Position numbers and translations under genes: made by a program
Shown here: positions 40,201 to 53,141 of the stretch, one piece after another
Numbering within the stretch: the stretch's first letter is position 1
Layout of the letters: each line of letters opens with the position of its first letter
From: Callaeas wilsoni
Taxonomy: Eukaryota > Chordata > Aves > Passeriformes > Callaeidae
NCBI GenBank assembly: GCA_013398955.1
Contig: VWPU01003192.1
Location: forward strand, 434,001 to 498,000
Direction of reading: 5' to 3'
Length of the DNA: 64,000 nt
The notes under the pieces: generated by a model
Database searches by the model: none
Seen by the model: only the letters and a program-made list of their open reading frames with translations
What the model was told of the DNA's origin: nothing

Positions 40201-41139
40201 AACAAGTGAGGTGAGAGAAAATAAATGCTAGAGTGTCTCAAGTAAAGCCAAGTTGCTTGCCTAAATATGAATTTATGTCACTAAGTTTTGCATTCCTGCT
40301 TTTGACACAAAGTTTTAGTCTGAATAAAACAAAAAGTGTTCATTTTACTGTAAAGGATAATTTAGTCTAGCAGTTATTCACTCTAAAATTTTCATTTTCC
40401 TTTAATATTTTAATGTAATCTGTTCCATTATGATAATGTTTTATAACAGAATTTTTGTGCCATAAAATGTTGTTGAAGTATAGCTTATTTGGTTATATGA
40501 AACAGGCTTTGAACATAATGCCAATAAAAGGTCTGTAGTACTTCAGAAAATACATTTATAAGGGCTCATGTTTGCAGACAAGGAACGGAAGTTTAATGGA
40601 ATCGAGACTTCGATTACAGTCAGACACAGTAAATATGTCAGTTTGGAAGCTGATTTTTTTTTATTAAATGTTTTAAATACAGAAACATCCCTTGGTGAGT
40701 GGTTTGATGTGCACCCAAACTGTTGCCTACACTGCTTGTTTTCATGGTTACCTTGGTACGAGGCTCAGCTTAAGGTTGCCTGCTTGTGCACAGCAACTTG
40801 TGCTTAGTGTCAGGGGGCCACAAATAAGAAGCTGTTGACGTAGAACAAGTTAGTGATGAGTGACAGGCAGGAGCATTAAGGTGTATGTGTTTGTGGTAAA
40901 ACCTACCTGGCTGTGCCGTGGTCAGCCTTTACCTTCCTGCTGCAGGAGCATCGCAGCCGGGATGGGTTCCTGTGACACTGGGCTGGTATGGAGTTCTCCG
41001 TGCCCTTCATACGGGGAAAAAAACCCATTTGAAATGGGGATTTAAAAAAAAAAAAGAAGAATTAGCAGAATATGTATAACATCCTGGAAGTGGGGAAGGA
41101 TAGCAGTGAATGCACCATGTGTAATGTGACAATCTTTCC
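34231..41139 (+). other. PTPRM: PTPRM intron 2, third part
   Basis: AT-rich intron with no supported gene or named repeat. A compact stretch at 35225-35345 contains an AGCTAA/TTAGCT inverted repeat and is non-repetitive. Short palindromic AT runs occur, for example near 36397-36413. An A-run at 41043-41054 precedes the GC-rich block that follows. Confidence 0.75.
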
Positions 41140-41470
41140 TGGTCTTAGCTGTTGGCTGAGGGCCCTTTGATATGGCCCATGTCCCATTTCCTTCCCTGCC
41201 CGCCTGACGGTGAGGATCCATCCCCTCTTCTCCCTGTGTCCCGTTGGCAGATGTTGTTTGCACCTGCTTTGGGCTCCTGGCTGCCCACCCTGCTCTCTTG
41301 GGGAATATGGCCCTGTTGGGAGCCTCCTCTGCCCGCCCAACAGCCAGGCACAGCTTGGCAGGGGCAGCCAGCACAGGGAAGGGACAGAGCCGTGGCTGCG
41401 AACTGCAGCCTGAGTCTTCATGGGAGACACCTCTGGAAGCTTCAGTGGGGAGTGACACGTCTCCATGAGT
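41140..41470. repeat. GC-rich island, unclassified
   Basis: About 330 bp of GC-rich sequence is open in several frames on both strands (up to 138 codons on -). Multi-frame openness reflects low stop-codon density rather than coding. It sits about 90 bp after a 12-base A-run, which would fit an old retroposed segment, but no parent gene or family could be recognised. Confidence 0.35.
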
Positions 41471-44400
41471 AGCGCAGAGAAGCGTGATGGGTCATGAGGA
41501 TGTCATGCCAAAAGGACTGCAGAAAAGAGTAGGGTGATAGAAAAAAACTAATTTTAGTTTCCTAGTTTTCGTTTGACTGATATGCAGTTAAATCCAGGGG
41601 ATTCTTGCTGGCCTGTCCAAGTTTTGGCCTAGAAGCTTTTAAACGTTAGACGAAGTCAGCAAAGAAGAAAAGTGCAGAGCATTTGTTTTCGTTTGATTGT
41701 TCTTTATTCTGCAGCCTATTTTAAATACATGTAAACACATATTCCCCTTTCACCGTAGTGAAAACACTTACTTGGCCGTCTCTTCCCTTTAAAATCACTC
41801 ACGTGCCTGAATATTAACTTCTGGATTAAATTCTGGGCTACAAAAAAAGTCAAGAGTTTAAGTCAGTGTTGTCCAAACTTTTTTTGCTTGAGCACTGCTA
41901 CAGATCCTTAAATTTTCTTGCAGACCACCAGCCACCTTTAGTATAAAATTTAATTTTTGAAAATTGTGTGCTTTAATACAATGGCATTTCAATTACCAAT
42001 TTTTAATAAAGCTGTGAAATGTCAGGTTCCTGCAATAGCAGGATCTCAGAACTCCAGAAGGCATCCTGCAGAAATATTATGCATGTACCTTCTGAATTTT
42101 TAATCCTCTTGAAGACAAATTAAGTATCTAAGTGCTTTCCTGAATGGTACTTAAGCACATCATTAAGCCCTTGTGTTAATTAGAGTCTTATGCTTTCCTT
42201 TTTCAAAAAAAACCACCCTGATTCTGTTGTTCTCTTGAATGACAATCTCAGTTCCTGGGATTGTGAGTCATGGAATCTGGAAGGCTTATTTCAGTGGTGA
42301 ATCAGGCCCAAATTAATATCTTTAATGCATCTGTAGCAGATGAGAACTTGAAAATAAGTACATTAAACAGTATCCTCCATGAGAACTGCTCAGGAAAAAA
42401 GCCCAACATGAAGTTCATTCGGTAAATATGTTAACCATTATGTACACCAGTTAAATGCTTTAGAGATGTTTTCTTATGTATTTAAGGTGGATACAAGTGG
42501 AGACTAACTAGGACATAGAAAATAGCCATAGTAGTACAAGACTTAAAACCAGTTCCATCTGGGGCTTGGAAAAAGTCTCTTTAAAAGAATGAGAAGCGAA
42601 ATTCCCAGTTTATCAGTGTGCAAATGGCTTTGGGAAGTCTGCCGGTTGCCACAGTGAAGGAAATTATTGTGTGAATAAACACAGATAAATTGGCAACCTG
42701 CACAGTATTCATTCTTTGTGATGTAGTTTGTGACGTAATCTCTTCTAGATAAGAGCCTTTAAAGATAGATTGTACTGTAGTGGTTACCATGTCAAGAATA
42801 AAATAGCCGACAATAAGTATTTTTTCTTCCTGCCAAGAAGGTCTTTTTTGCAAAAAGAGGTTTATTTTAGAGCTGATATTATGTTGAACGAATAGTTTAA
42901 TATATTCTTTAAGGAAAGACAGTCTTTATGCTTTAAATATTTTTTTTAATTTGTCACGTAGTGAAACCCTTTTACATAACTTACACCTTGCATAACAAAT
43001 ACCTCTGTATATGCTTGCTTTAGAATTTGGAAATCAGGTAAGAAAAAACAAATCTCAATTCTTAAGATATGTCATTCTTCTCTTTGTGGTTGCTAAGTGT
43101 AACAGGATCCCTAAGAGGAGAAAACCTAAGTGAAATATGGCTTTTTGTACCAATTTGTAGAAAATGCTGTCAGCTGCTTTTGTGGCGAGGGTATAGGTGC
43201 ATTTAAAAATAAAAAAGGAAAGAAATTGAGAAATAGAGGTGTAATGGCTCTCTAATTCCTGTACAAAGCCCAACTAAGGCAATATTCCAAGCTGATAAAT
43301 GCACACACAGGCATGTGTAAATCTTGGTGTAGACTAGTGTTAAATTTCATTTTAAAGGTAGACTGAATTCATGGTGGTGGGAGTTTTTTGTTTGGTTTGT
43401 GATTTCTTTAAGATGGAAGTAAGAGCCCCAACTGGATATGCTATTCCATCAGTTTTAAAGCTTTCATGTTGTTACAGTATAGGTTGACTAAAGTGTATAA
43501 CTTCACCTGCAGAAAGTGCAGTAGCTGATCCATTAAGGCTTAAAGTGTCCTGTAGTTGCCATGGGGTGCGTGTGCGTCTTTGTGCTGGTATAACAATGAT
43601 TTCCTGTGGGACATGAGCTCAAGAGTAAAGGTCCTGAGCCATCCTGTTGCTCATCAGTGAAACACAGGCCCTGATGTACTTAAAATTTTACTCAGCAAGT
43701 CTTGTCTAAGGTCTCTGAAGTGTTTCTGTGGAAGAAAAATGCTGTGAATACTAATCTGAAGTAATTTGTAGTTTAACTGGGGAAGAAAGCCCGCTGCTTG
43801 TGGTTTGGAGTCTCAATGAGTGATTCAATTTAGAAAAACAGAGCATTAAAGTATGTTTTAGGGAAGCCACTCTGATTGTAATTATACTGGTGAGCTTCTA
43901 ATTTCTGAGCAAGATTTTTTTATGTGGAAGTAAAAGAATTGAAGTGACACATGGCCCATGCTAAGGGAGTTGTCAGATGAGTGTATTGAACAGATGAGAC
44001 AAAGATGGTTGCTTTGATTCAAAAGAGAAGGGTAGAATAAAAACAAAACAATGCCACAGATCTACAGTAGATGACAGTGCGATGTTTAATGTACTCTTTT
44101 GAATAAATAAGGAAGATTTCTTGTGAGTTATCTTTATTCACACTCATGAAACCAGGAGTAAATTACTCCAGTAACAGTTAAGCCCTTGAGGCTAATATGC
44201 TTCTAAAATTACTGATATGTCCAGCAGGATTTCAGAAGGCTCTCTATTGTTGTGGGATTTAGTGCCATAGGCAATATAGTAGTTTTTGTTTTCTGCCTTA
44301 CAGATCCGTGAAAAACTGTCAGACATTTGAGTGAAATTCAAAAGATGCATATCATTTGCATGTGGTGTGTTACTGCAGGTACTAAGCGGTGCAACAAATT

Positions 44401-47400
44401 AGTGGCAGTTTACACACCTGATAGTATTACGATGACAATTTGCTTTTATCAGGAGTTAGGAAATTAGTAATCAGCCAGGTGGCAGAATGGTTTCCAGGAA
44501 ACACCTTGTGAAGAAAGTACAATGACAGTCAGCTTTTAAATGAAAAGTAACTTATTGCTTGGGTGATCTAGAATTGGAAGAGTATACATAGGTGTGATCA
44601 TTAGTCAAACATTAACCTAGCAACCTAAAGCTGAAAGAAAATCGTATCTCTGTAAAAGTTGTAAAGCTCGCTGTCTTTGGGCCTTCAGAAGCTTTTTATA
44701 TTAACCTCTATGTTTAACAAACCTTTCAGGCTGTCGCTGGGAAGGGAGAAGAGCACCAGTAGCACTTAACCTTCTGTTCTTGGAGATGGTCCTTTTCAGA
44801 TAAGAGTAACATGCAGGATCAAGCCACGTTCCCCCTCTCTCCCACCTTTCTACATTTACTTCCCCGAAGCTTTTATCTGAAAAGTAACTGGTTTACCCTA
44901 GGAGCTCCCCTGAAGCATGTTAAAGCTGGTTCCTGCTTATCTCCTGAGTATTGTTTCTTAAATGTTGAATTGCATGGTTGAATGGTTTACAAAAATAATC
45001 ACTAATGTTATTGGCGGTGCAGCAAAGAGAATGTGCTTAGAAAAGAAAGGAGAGTTTCTGGGCGGCAGCAGTAATTGTTAGCATGTGCTGGTTAGTTTTA
45101 CAGATATTTATCTTCTGTGACAGAGCAACTTGTCTCATGCTTTGAATGCAAAGTTATAATAAAATGTGAGTTGATAGGATAAGCGACTCATTGGAAAACA
45201 CAGCTTGCCATTTTGTGTGCTGCTCTCACTGCATGTGCAGCTGTTAATGTGGGGACGAAAGGCAGGAGTCAGGTTGGATTTGGAAGGAGCAAGCATGGGA
45301 GAGATAGAGGGATAAAGGGATAAAAGAGTCTCAGCTTGTGTATCTGACTGCTCAGTATGCTGGTGAGACTCTGCCTAATGCTTAATTACTGCGATCTATC
45401 CTGTGTTCTTACTAAACCCAGTTTCTACCATCTTGTCCGTGGATGCACTCAGATCTTCACTGTGTGTGTGAATGCTTATAAACTTCAAACCAAGCTAACC
45501 AGAGAGTGGGAGAAGAGATTTGAGTGCCAGGAGCTGCTGTGGGACCATGAAAGTCAGGGGCTTTGGGGTGTGGGGCCAGAGCCTGGAGAGGAGCAGGGTG
45601 TGGGTTCCTCTAGCAGTGTGAGATTCCCCTGGGCTAGAGAGGAGGAACAGGGCAGGGCTGTCAGTGCTTTATGTGTGAGTGCTCGGTGTGTTCACAGGGA
45701 TGCTGATAAAGACACTGTTTTTCTGTCTGTATTTGATCTGTCAGGCCATCTCTCTCTAGCTGTGTGTCTGTCTCCCAGTGTTGGGAACACCACCGGCTGG
45801 ATCTGGGGATGTGGAACTGTAGCAGCCCTGTGTCTGTCAGGCAGGGAGATGAAGACGCACCCTGGTTCCTGAGAGTAGCCTAGATTTGGCTACTCAGATG
45901 CTTTGTGGGGTTTTTTTGCCAGTGTTTGTATAATTTCAGTTTTTCCCAAAAGCAGTTTTACATCTGTTCTTACATCCTTGTTAAGGAAGTTAAACAGCAC
46001 CTAGTTTAACAGCGGTGCGAAAAATCCCGCTAGCAGAACCTCACCCGTGTTTACTAGGATTTCTTCATTAACAGTTGCTTCAGTTATTCAGCTTTTAATA
46101 CATTTGATGTGTTCTCTTATGCTGCTCTAATCAATTCACTTACTATGTTAAGCACTTCATAGAAGTCTTACATCTTTGGCTGCCGTAGTTTCAGCAGTAC
46201 TTGCATTCTCCTTCAACTGTACACCCAAGGGTTTGCTTTTTGCTTTTTTTTTTTAGCAAGTCCCATTTGTCTGTTACAATGTTGATTGTTACTATTCCTA
46301 TCCTTACCCTTTAATCCTTTATGTACCACATCCTGTATTTTGACTTCCCTTACTTTTGTTCAGGGTAGATCTAGCAGATGTGTCTAGCAGACCTCTTCCA
46401 ATCTCATTGCAGGTACACAGGCTAAACAATCAGCCAGTAGAGCTGTGCCCTACTAGGAACAAACAAGGCAAGGAAACATCTGTGAATGTAGCCTCTGAGG
46501 CAGGGAGAGAGCTTTTGTGCTGAACAAATTCTATTCTGTTTGTGACGTTCGAAACTTCGTCTCATTTCCTTGAAAACAGAAGGGTCATGCAAAAAATTCT
46601 TCATGCACATACTGTCATTCTGTGTGTGACAATGAGTGGTTTAAGGTGTCTTTTAAAATCATTTTTTGTATGTATGTTAGATGCTGTGGTAAAGTCCATG
46701 GTTGGTAACTGCCTGCTTTTTGGTTAGAGGAAGTTCTCAGAAGGGGAGAAGAGAATTTCTTGTTTGAGAGCACCTGGCCATGGGAGAAGCTTTTCCAGGG
46801 AGCAGTAGGATAGGCAGTAATAGATGTGCTGACTGGAGAGCACGCACTTGGGAAGTTTTCTTAGAGCAATGGGGAAGAAGCACAAAACTAGGCCAGACAT
46901 GATGAGAAGAGGGAAGATTTTTCTGTTAATCCAGAGGAGAACAAGTAGAGTTTGTTGAATCCATAAAGACTATTGAAGATTGCTAGTGTGCCAAGCAGGT
47001 CTGGAGGAAAAGGGCCCTTGTTACGAGGACACAGTTGGGCAGAAAAGGTATTTGTTTTCAAATGGCTGTATTTTACCTCTCTCTCTCAAAAGAATCTGGG
47101 TTTTCAGACAGAAGACAGTTTTTCAAGTTTATGTTCTAATAAAATATCATTCTTTCAACTCTTTTTGGTATTTTTTGGTGTGTTCACTTTAAAGAAAAGG
47201 TGCAGACAGATCTGTCTCAAAGCTCTGGCATGCTTGAAATCCAGCCATAGCATAAAAGTTAAAAGATGTTATAGCTGGTAAAATATATTAGGTCACCTCT
47301 AAAGAAATCCAGCTGACTGCATCATGAGGACTCTTGGGAGCATTTGAAGAAAGCTTTGCATACCTTCTGTGGGAAGCTTTCTGTTGTGAGTGTGTTGTAT

Positions 47401-47997
47401 AAATCAGTACTCAGTTTTAGCAGTTTGTAGCACAGTTCTCACTGGCTGTAGAAGATACTGGTGAAGCTGCAGAGCATATTGATAGGCCAAATGTGGGGTG
47501 ACAGAAATGAAAAAAGAACATTGCCCTGCACCAGACTTTGCTCTTTGAAGCCGAAAAGGAGCACAGTTCCTTTAAAAGTGAAAAACTCTCCCAAGTAGTT
47601 GTACACTTTGGCTGATGCGGGTTTTCTGAGTGACTGGGGCTGGTAAGGCAGCCTTCTGCCTGTGGTAGTACTGCTCTGCTGCCTCAGGCCTGGGCTGCAT
47701 CTAAGGTGGCTCTCCAGGGACAAGAGGAGTAGCACAATTCCTTGGAGATTCCACAGTCTGCACCACACCTGACCTTCCTTATTAAACAGAGGGAGAATTA
47801 CCTTGTAGACGCATTTCCTTTTATTCAGGGAAGTCAGGTTTCCTCTCACAAACAAGTAAACAAATAAACTAACCAAACAGAAAACTTTCCAGTTGTGTTC
47901 ATGAGTGGAATTGCAGTTCAAATGTGATCCCTTTTCCCTGCCCTTCAGAAGGTTTTATACAAACCTAGCATTAACTTTGTTCCATATCAACAATATT
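41471..47997 (+). other. PTPRM: PTPRM intron 2, fourth part
   Basis: Non-coding intron. The longest forward ORF in the whole window (171 codons, 45357-45872) lies here in a GC-rich patch at 45520-45880. Its translation shows no domain, signal peptide or family motif, and I treat it as fortuitous. A stretch at 41864-41895 resembles a hAT transposon end and is discussed in the findings. No RNA gene was recognised. Confidence 0.7.
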
Positions 47998-48031
47998 CTA
48001 GTCTTTTTCCAACCTAAATGATTCCATGATA
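47998..48031 (+). repeat. CR1 3' tail fragment, sense on +
   Basis: The sequence CTTTTTCCAACCTAAATGAT followed by TCCATGAT matches the terminal part of CR1 3' UTRs, where a TTCCAACC segment leads into the ATTCTATGATT-type tail. Only this tail is recognisable. The upstream sequence does not look like CR1, so it is a very short or highly diverged 5'-truncated copy. Confidence 0.65.
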
Positions 48032-49679
48032 CTTGGACTTTGGAAAGAGCCAAATATTGTCCTATAATTACTTTCAATTAATTTCAGTTAATTGTTTCAA
48101 GTATATATACCTATTCTCTGCTTTAGAGTACTCAACCAGAATTTGCCTGTTCCAGACCTGGGGAGATGCTGCTGGAAAGCTTTGTGTTTTAAAACTCTCC
48201 TTGGGTCTGGGACTGCCCGTCCTCAAGTCTTACCTTACTTTGATTTCTGTTTTTCCTAAAATACAATGATTGCTTCAGAAGTTGAATTTGAAACTTGAGA
48301 CAACTCTCTCAGAATTTATGCGCACGCAGTTGTTTTCTCTAATAACTTGTGAACTTTGTATGGCCCTACTATACATTGCTTGCTTTTTTGCAAAAAGGTA
48401 ATATTAGTTATATAATAAGTAGCCTTCAAAATGTCAGTATAGAGTTTGAAAACAGAATAGTCATGAAGAAAACAGAAAAACAGATTACTAGATGAATAGT
48501 CAAAATCATTAACTATTGAAAAAGCTTGAAAAAAACCCCAGCATTCGTCAGAAAGCAGGGTTTGTTTTTTTTATACTGGCTATTGGAAAAGGGGCTGCAA
48601 AAAATACAGGATTCAGAAATACATGATTTCATGTTTGAGCTTGATCAAAGCAATTTCTAGCAAAGTAATGGGAGATGTGTCTATGCATATGAGATGAGGA
48701 AGAATTTTAGGAATTGAATTTAGTGAAAGAATTATAAGGCTTATTGGTCTTATTAATTGTTCTGCTAAAACGAAGATGGCATTATGGGTAGAGGTGAATT
48801 GATCTTTTTAAAAAAAGACTTAAAATGGATTTTTAATGGATTTTTTTCAAGAGTTTGAATAGTTGCAAATTTGGAAAATAAACAGCTTGAAAGTTGAGAT
48901 TAATGATGTTTTTAGGATGGGTAATTAATAATGATTGAAATTACCGTGTTAAATTTAATATGAGTACATATTGCTCAAAAGAAGACTTAAAATTCACCTG
49001 GAGACAGTGATGCTTTGTAAGTTAATGAGCAGAACTGATGGATGTTAGCTGAGGCACTGAAGGGAAGACTCTCAGCTGGTGTATTTTGGGACACCTCTTT
49101 CTGTCAGTTCAGGGGTGCAAGCGGCTCTGAAGTTTGTGTGAACATACCTACTTGGTGATGTCTGGAAGTGGTGCATTTGAATGAAAGTTCCAGCTTCTTT
49201 AGGTAGTGCTAGTTATGCTTTGAGAGTTTTCTCAAATTACAGCAGCCTTGTAATTTTCAAATGTTACCTGAAAATATATTTTCCTTTTTCTGTAATATTA
49301 GTTAATAGTAAGAAAAAACACTGAAGACAAAACCTGTTTCGTTTGCAAGCTTTGGGAGTTAAAGTGCAAGGTGGACTGTTACTAAATTCGGGTCCTCTGC
49401 TTTCTGCAGTGCTTCCAAGGTGGACTATATACATGTTTGTTTATGAAATACAGTAAATAAAAGAACACTTATATTAAGTTTTCCTTGTCTGAAAGTGGTA
49501 CTCATTATGCTTGAGCCTTACAATTCATCTGCTCATGCTCAGCAGTTCCAGTGTCTTGAACAGTTCCACACTTAGTCTTGGGTGCTCAGATAGTCACAAT
49601 CTCTTGTGAGTGATGGCTTTAGGGTTGACTGGCATTTAGGGAGTCCTGTTTTGCTAAAAAAAGTAACTTTTTGTATGTG
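48032..49679 (+). other. PTPRM: PTPRM intron 2, fifth part
   Basis: AT-rich non-coding sequence between two CR1 tails. No gene, RNA gene or further repeat family was recognised. Confidence 0.75.
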
Positions 49680-49712
49680 CCTTCCAATCCGAGCCTTTCT
49701 ATGATTCTGTGA
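49680..49712 (+). repeat. CR1 3' tail fragment, sense on +
   Basis: GCCTTCCAATCCGAGCCTTT, continuing into CTATGATTCTGTGA, is the terminal signature of CR1 elements. No CR1 coding sequence precedes it, so this is a severely 5'-truncated insertion, which is usual for CR1. Confidence 0.75.
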
Positions 49713-52294
49713 ACTGCCTAGTCACAGTATTTTTGAGACCTTCCTTCACCTGAAGGGTGTTTTGTTAATAAAGTAGTACACAGAATATCTGTTCTTAAAA
49801 TCAGACTTTTTTTCCTCTCATCATTTAGCACATTTTTCAAATATTGAGGGTCAAAATTAACCAATAGTGATGCCAAAATAAGTTAAATACCATTACTTTA
49901 AAAAAAATATTTATTAGGAAGACTAATAATTTGTCCTCAGTCGTGTAAGACTGGTGAAAAATCAACAAGCTTTCTTTGCTCACTAGTCACATTTTCTTCA
50001 TGCATGAAAAATGATACTGCATTCAATTTCATTGTATTTGATATTCCCAACATAAAAAGTATCTCTTAACAAGGTGAGGTTACATGGTGAAAACTTGCAG
50101 AAGTGACTGGAAAATCTCTCTTGTGCCATTCCCATCATTTTTTGTAGGACAGTATGTTGCTTTTCCAGTTGTCAGATTTTATTTTTAAACTTTTTTTTTC
50201 TGGTTTTCTGCCACTCTATATTTGAGCATCTTTTAGTGTCCAGTATTTCGCAGAAAATTTCCGTTTATGCTAATGAGAATTACCAGGATATTAAATTGCC
50301 CATATACTCTGGAGAAAATCTGTATTTTCTTTTTTCAAGTATTGCATCTTCTTAGAATTAATATTTACATGAACTAAATATTTGCTGAATTACTGCTGAA
50401 CCATTTTTCAGTGAGGAATTGTAAACAACAACAGTGACTTTAGGAAGGTCACCGCTTTGTTGATTTAAACTCCTTAGCTAAAATGATGAAATACAAGTGA
50501 TTCAGCAAGGTTTGGACTAAAGAAGCCTGAATTTAATGAATGATGAGCACCAACATTAGGTTTTGGTACATTGCATGTAGTGCCTAAACACAGCCGAAAA
50601 GAGTAAACCCAAGTAAATCCCATTTAAACTTTTTGGCTGAGGAAATTATAATCATCCATGTGTTTAAACATGGAAGTACATTTAGGGAATGTAAATACAT
50701 GTGATAAAAAGAGTGTATTTATAGTAAGATGTGCACTTGCTATTTCTTTTTAGGAATGAGTACTCAGTTGATTATCATTTTACATGTTTTCTTGTGGAAT
50801 CCTTCTAATCTGGCAGATAACTGTTTCCTAGTACAGATACCAGTGCATAGTTTCAGATATTTTTTATATGTATTTCTTACGTGCCCCGGTATATAATAAG
50901 CTGTTCTGGAGAACTGATCCACTGTCAGAAAGTATGCTGTGGGGATTTTTGTCCTTTGTTTGTTTGATTGATAGTTTCCATGTAAAAAAGCTTGCCAGTA
51001 AATTTTTAGTGAATTCATGAATGCTTCAAGTATTGCTCTTATAATTTAGCAAATTATACCTATTTTAAGGAGTTTATATTTTAAATGTAAATAAACTAAT
51101 AGAATGGCAGAGCATGTACTGATGGATGGAAGGAATATTAGTTTCTTTCCTGCCTGTTTTAAGAAAAAAAAAGCATATTCAGTGACTTCTGTTTATGTTA
51201 CTAACGAATAAGGATTTGTCCCAATATGTTATAGTAACAAACAGACTGTGAATTAAATATGGAGTAACACCTTTTAGGAAGTAAAATATTTATATTCCTT
51301 TGTATTATAAGTAAGTTCCATTTTTGTCAATTTTATGAACCTGTCTAGAAAAGAAGTATATACATAAAATATGTATATATTATGTAAAAATATAAATTAT
51401 GATAAATAATTCAAATTCAACTGCAAAACTATTATTATTGAATAGTTAAGCCTATTTAACATGAAGATGCAGTCTGGACAAAGGTTATCCGACATTCCAT
51501 TTCAAGAAAGGACTTGCATCTCATTAAAAGGTATTGTCACCCATCAAAGTAAGAAAAAGAAAAAAAATTAAAACTTGATTTCTAATAACTATGTGACAAA
51601 TGTGTGTGCATTTATTTTTTTATAAGAACACTTAGCTATGCATTTGTAGCAGGGAACTATAACATATCCATTTCCGGACTTAGGAAAAATGCAGGGTTTA
51701 AATTATTTCATGCATTTTATTGATATGTTTTCTTTCCAGAGTAGATACTGAATTTTATTTCCCTCTATGATATCATAGGTTATCTGTTCATAGAATTATT
51801 TTCATTTGTTCAACCCAGAAATATGAATGTCTCAGAAATCATGTTGTATTTTCCTAACGTGTGTAAAGTCTTTCAGATTCCTTAGTTCTGCAACATGATT
51901 ATTTTGAAGGTACACTTCAATGAAACACATTAATAGGCACTGAAAAATAGAGTATAAATTGACTAGCTCCTCATGTGAGAGTTGTTTGAATGTAATTTAT
52001 TTGAATACTTTTACATTTCTTGTCATTTGTTGTTTTAAGTTGTGTCCATAATACAAAATTCACCCCCACTCTTTTTTTTTACCTGTAAAGCTTACTGGTT
52101 AACTTGTATTTGCATTTGTTCATTCTTTTGTCAGCTTTTGAGGACAGAGGACAATGGTCACACTTAGTCAAATAGATACCTTGTGATTAGCTAGAGGAAG
52201 GCTAAGGAATTGAGAACATTCTAGACTGTCTGTATCACATACTGCACCCAACCATCTGAACACATAAAGTTCTTTTAAATTTCATTGTGACTCT
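49713..52294 (+). other. PTPRM: PTPRM intron 2, sixth part
   Basis: Very AT-rich non-coding sequence. A perfect 10-bp hairpin with a 3-nt loop (TATATACATA, AAA, TATGTATATA) lies at 51357-51379. No exon or named transposon was recognised. Confidence 0.75.
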
Positions 52295-53054
52295 TGTGGT
52301 GGATTGACCCTGGCTGGACACCAAGTGTGCTCCCCTTCATCCTGATCTCGACTTCACTCCTTAATTTTCTCTCTCTCCTCCCTCCCAGCAACGCAGAGGG
52401 GCAGGAAATGGGTCAGTTCACCACACGTTGTCTCTGCCACTCCTTCGTCATCAAGAGTAGGGGTCCTTGCAGTCTTCTGCTCTGGCATGGGATCTCTTCC
52501 CACAGGATGCAGTCCTGCAGGCACAGATTGCTCCAGCATGGGTACCACACCAGGTCACGAGTCCTGCCAGTAAACCTGCTCCAGTATGGACTTCCCACAA
52601 AGTCATGGTCTCCTTTGGCCATCCGGTTGATTTGGTGTGAGGCCCTCCACAGGCTACAGGTGAATCTCTGCTCCATCTGTGGACTCCATGAGCTTCAGGG
52701 GCCAGCCTGGCTCACTGTGGTCTGCACCCAGGCTGCTGGGGAATCTCAGCTCCAGTGCCTGGAGCACTTCCTCCCCTTCCTTCTTCACTGACCTTGGTGG
52801 CTGCAGGGGTGTGTCTCTCACATATTCTCATTCCTCTCTTCAGCTGCCACTTTGAAGTTTTCTTTTTTCCCACCTTTCTAATTCCCTTATCCCAGAGGCA
52901 CTACCACCGTCACTGATGGGCTTGGCTTTGGCCAGCGGTGCGGCTGCCTTGGAGCTGACCGGCACTGGCTCTGTAGGACACGTGGGGAAGCTTCTCACAA
53001 GAAGCCGCTCCTGTAGCTCCCCCACTACCAGAGCCTTGCCAGGCAAACCCAACA
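52295..53054 (+). mobile_element. Avian endogenous retrovirus LTR, probable solo LTR, + orientation
   Basis: The block begins with TGTGGTGGATTGACCCTGG, which I recognise as the start of an LTR common in bird genomes, and ends near CAACA at 53054. Internal landmarks are CACACGTTGTCTCTGCCACT, repeated CTGCTCCAG-type modules, and the TCTCTCACATATTCTCA segment shared with the antisense copy at 22284-22815. No retroviral coding sequence follows, so this looks like a solo LTR left by recombination. A clean target-site duplication is not visible: GACTCT (52289-52294) and GACTTT (53057-53062) are similar but not identical. Compared with the family as I remember it, an A/T-rich segment after the first 40 bp seems missing. 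ORFs across it (165 codons on +) are fortuitous. Confidence 0.75.
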
Positions 53055-53141
53055 GAGACTTTGCCTATGGAAGCACTGTCGTAGGTTGGACGCTGGCCAA
53101 AGGCCAGTGCATTCATGAAAAATTATGTATTCATTTTCCTC

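Noticed and set aside
47439..47921. 160-codon minus-strand ORF with hydrophobic stretches
   Set aside because: No signal peptide context or family motif. It sits just upstream of a CR1 tail in intron sequence and is probably chance.
52294..52791. 165-codon plus-strand ORF
   Set aside because: It coincides with the first LTR and reflects low stop density in its GC-rich modules; no retroviral protein motif is present.
52289..53062. GACTCT and GACTTT as target-site duplication of the first LTR
   Set aside because: They differ at one of six positions and do not abut a TG...CA pair at both ends, so I do not count them as evidence.
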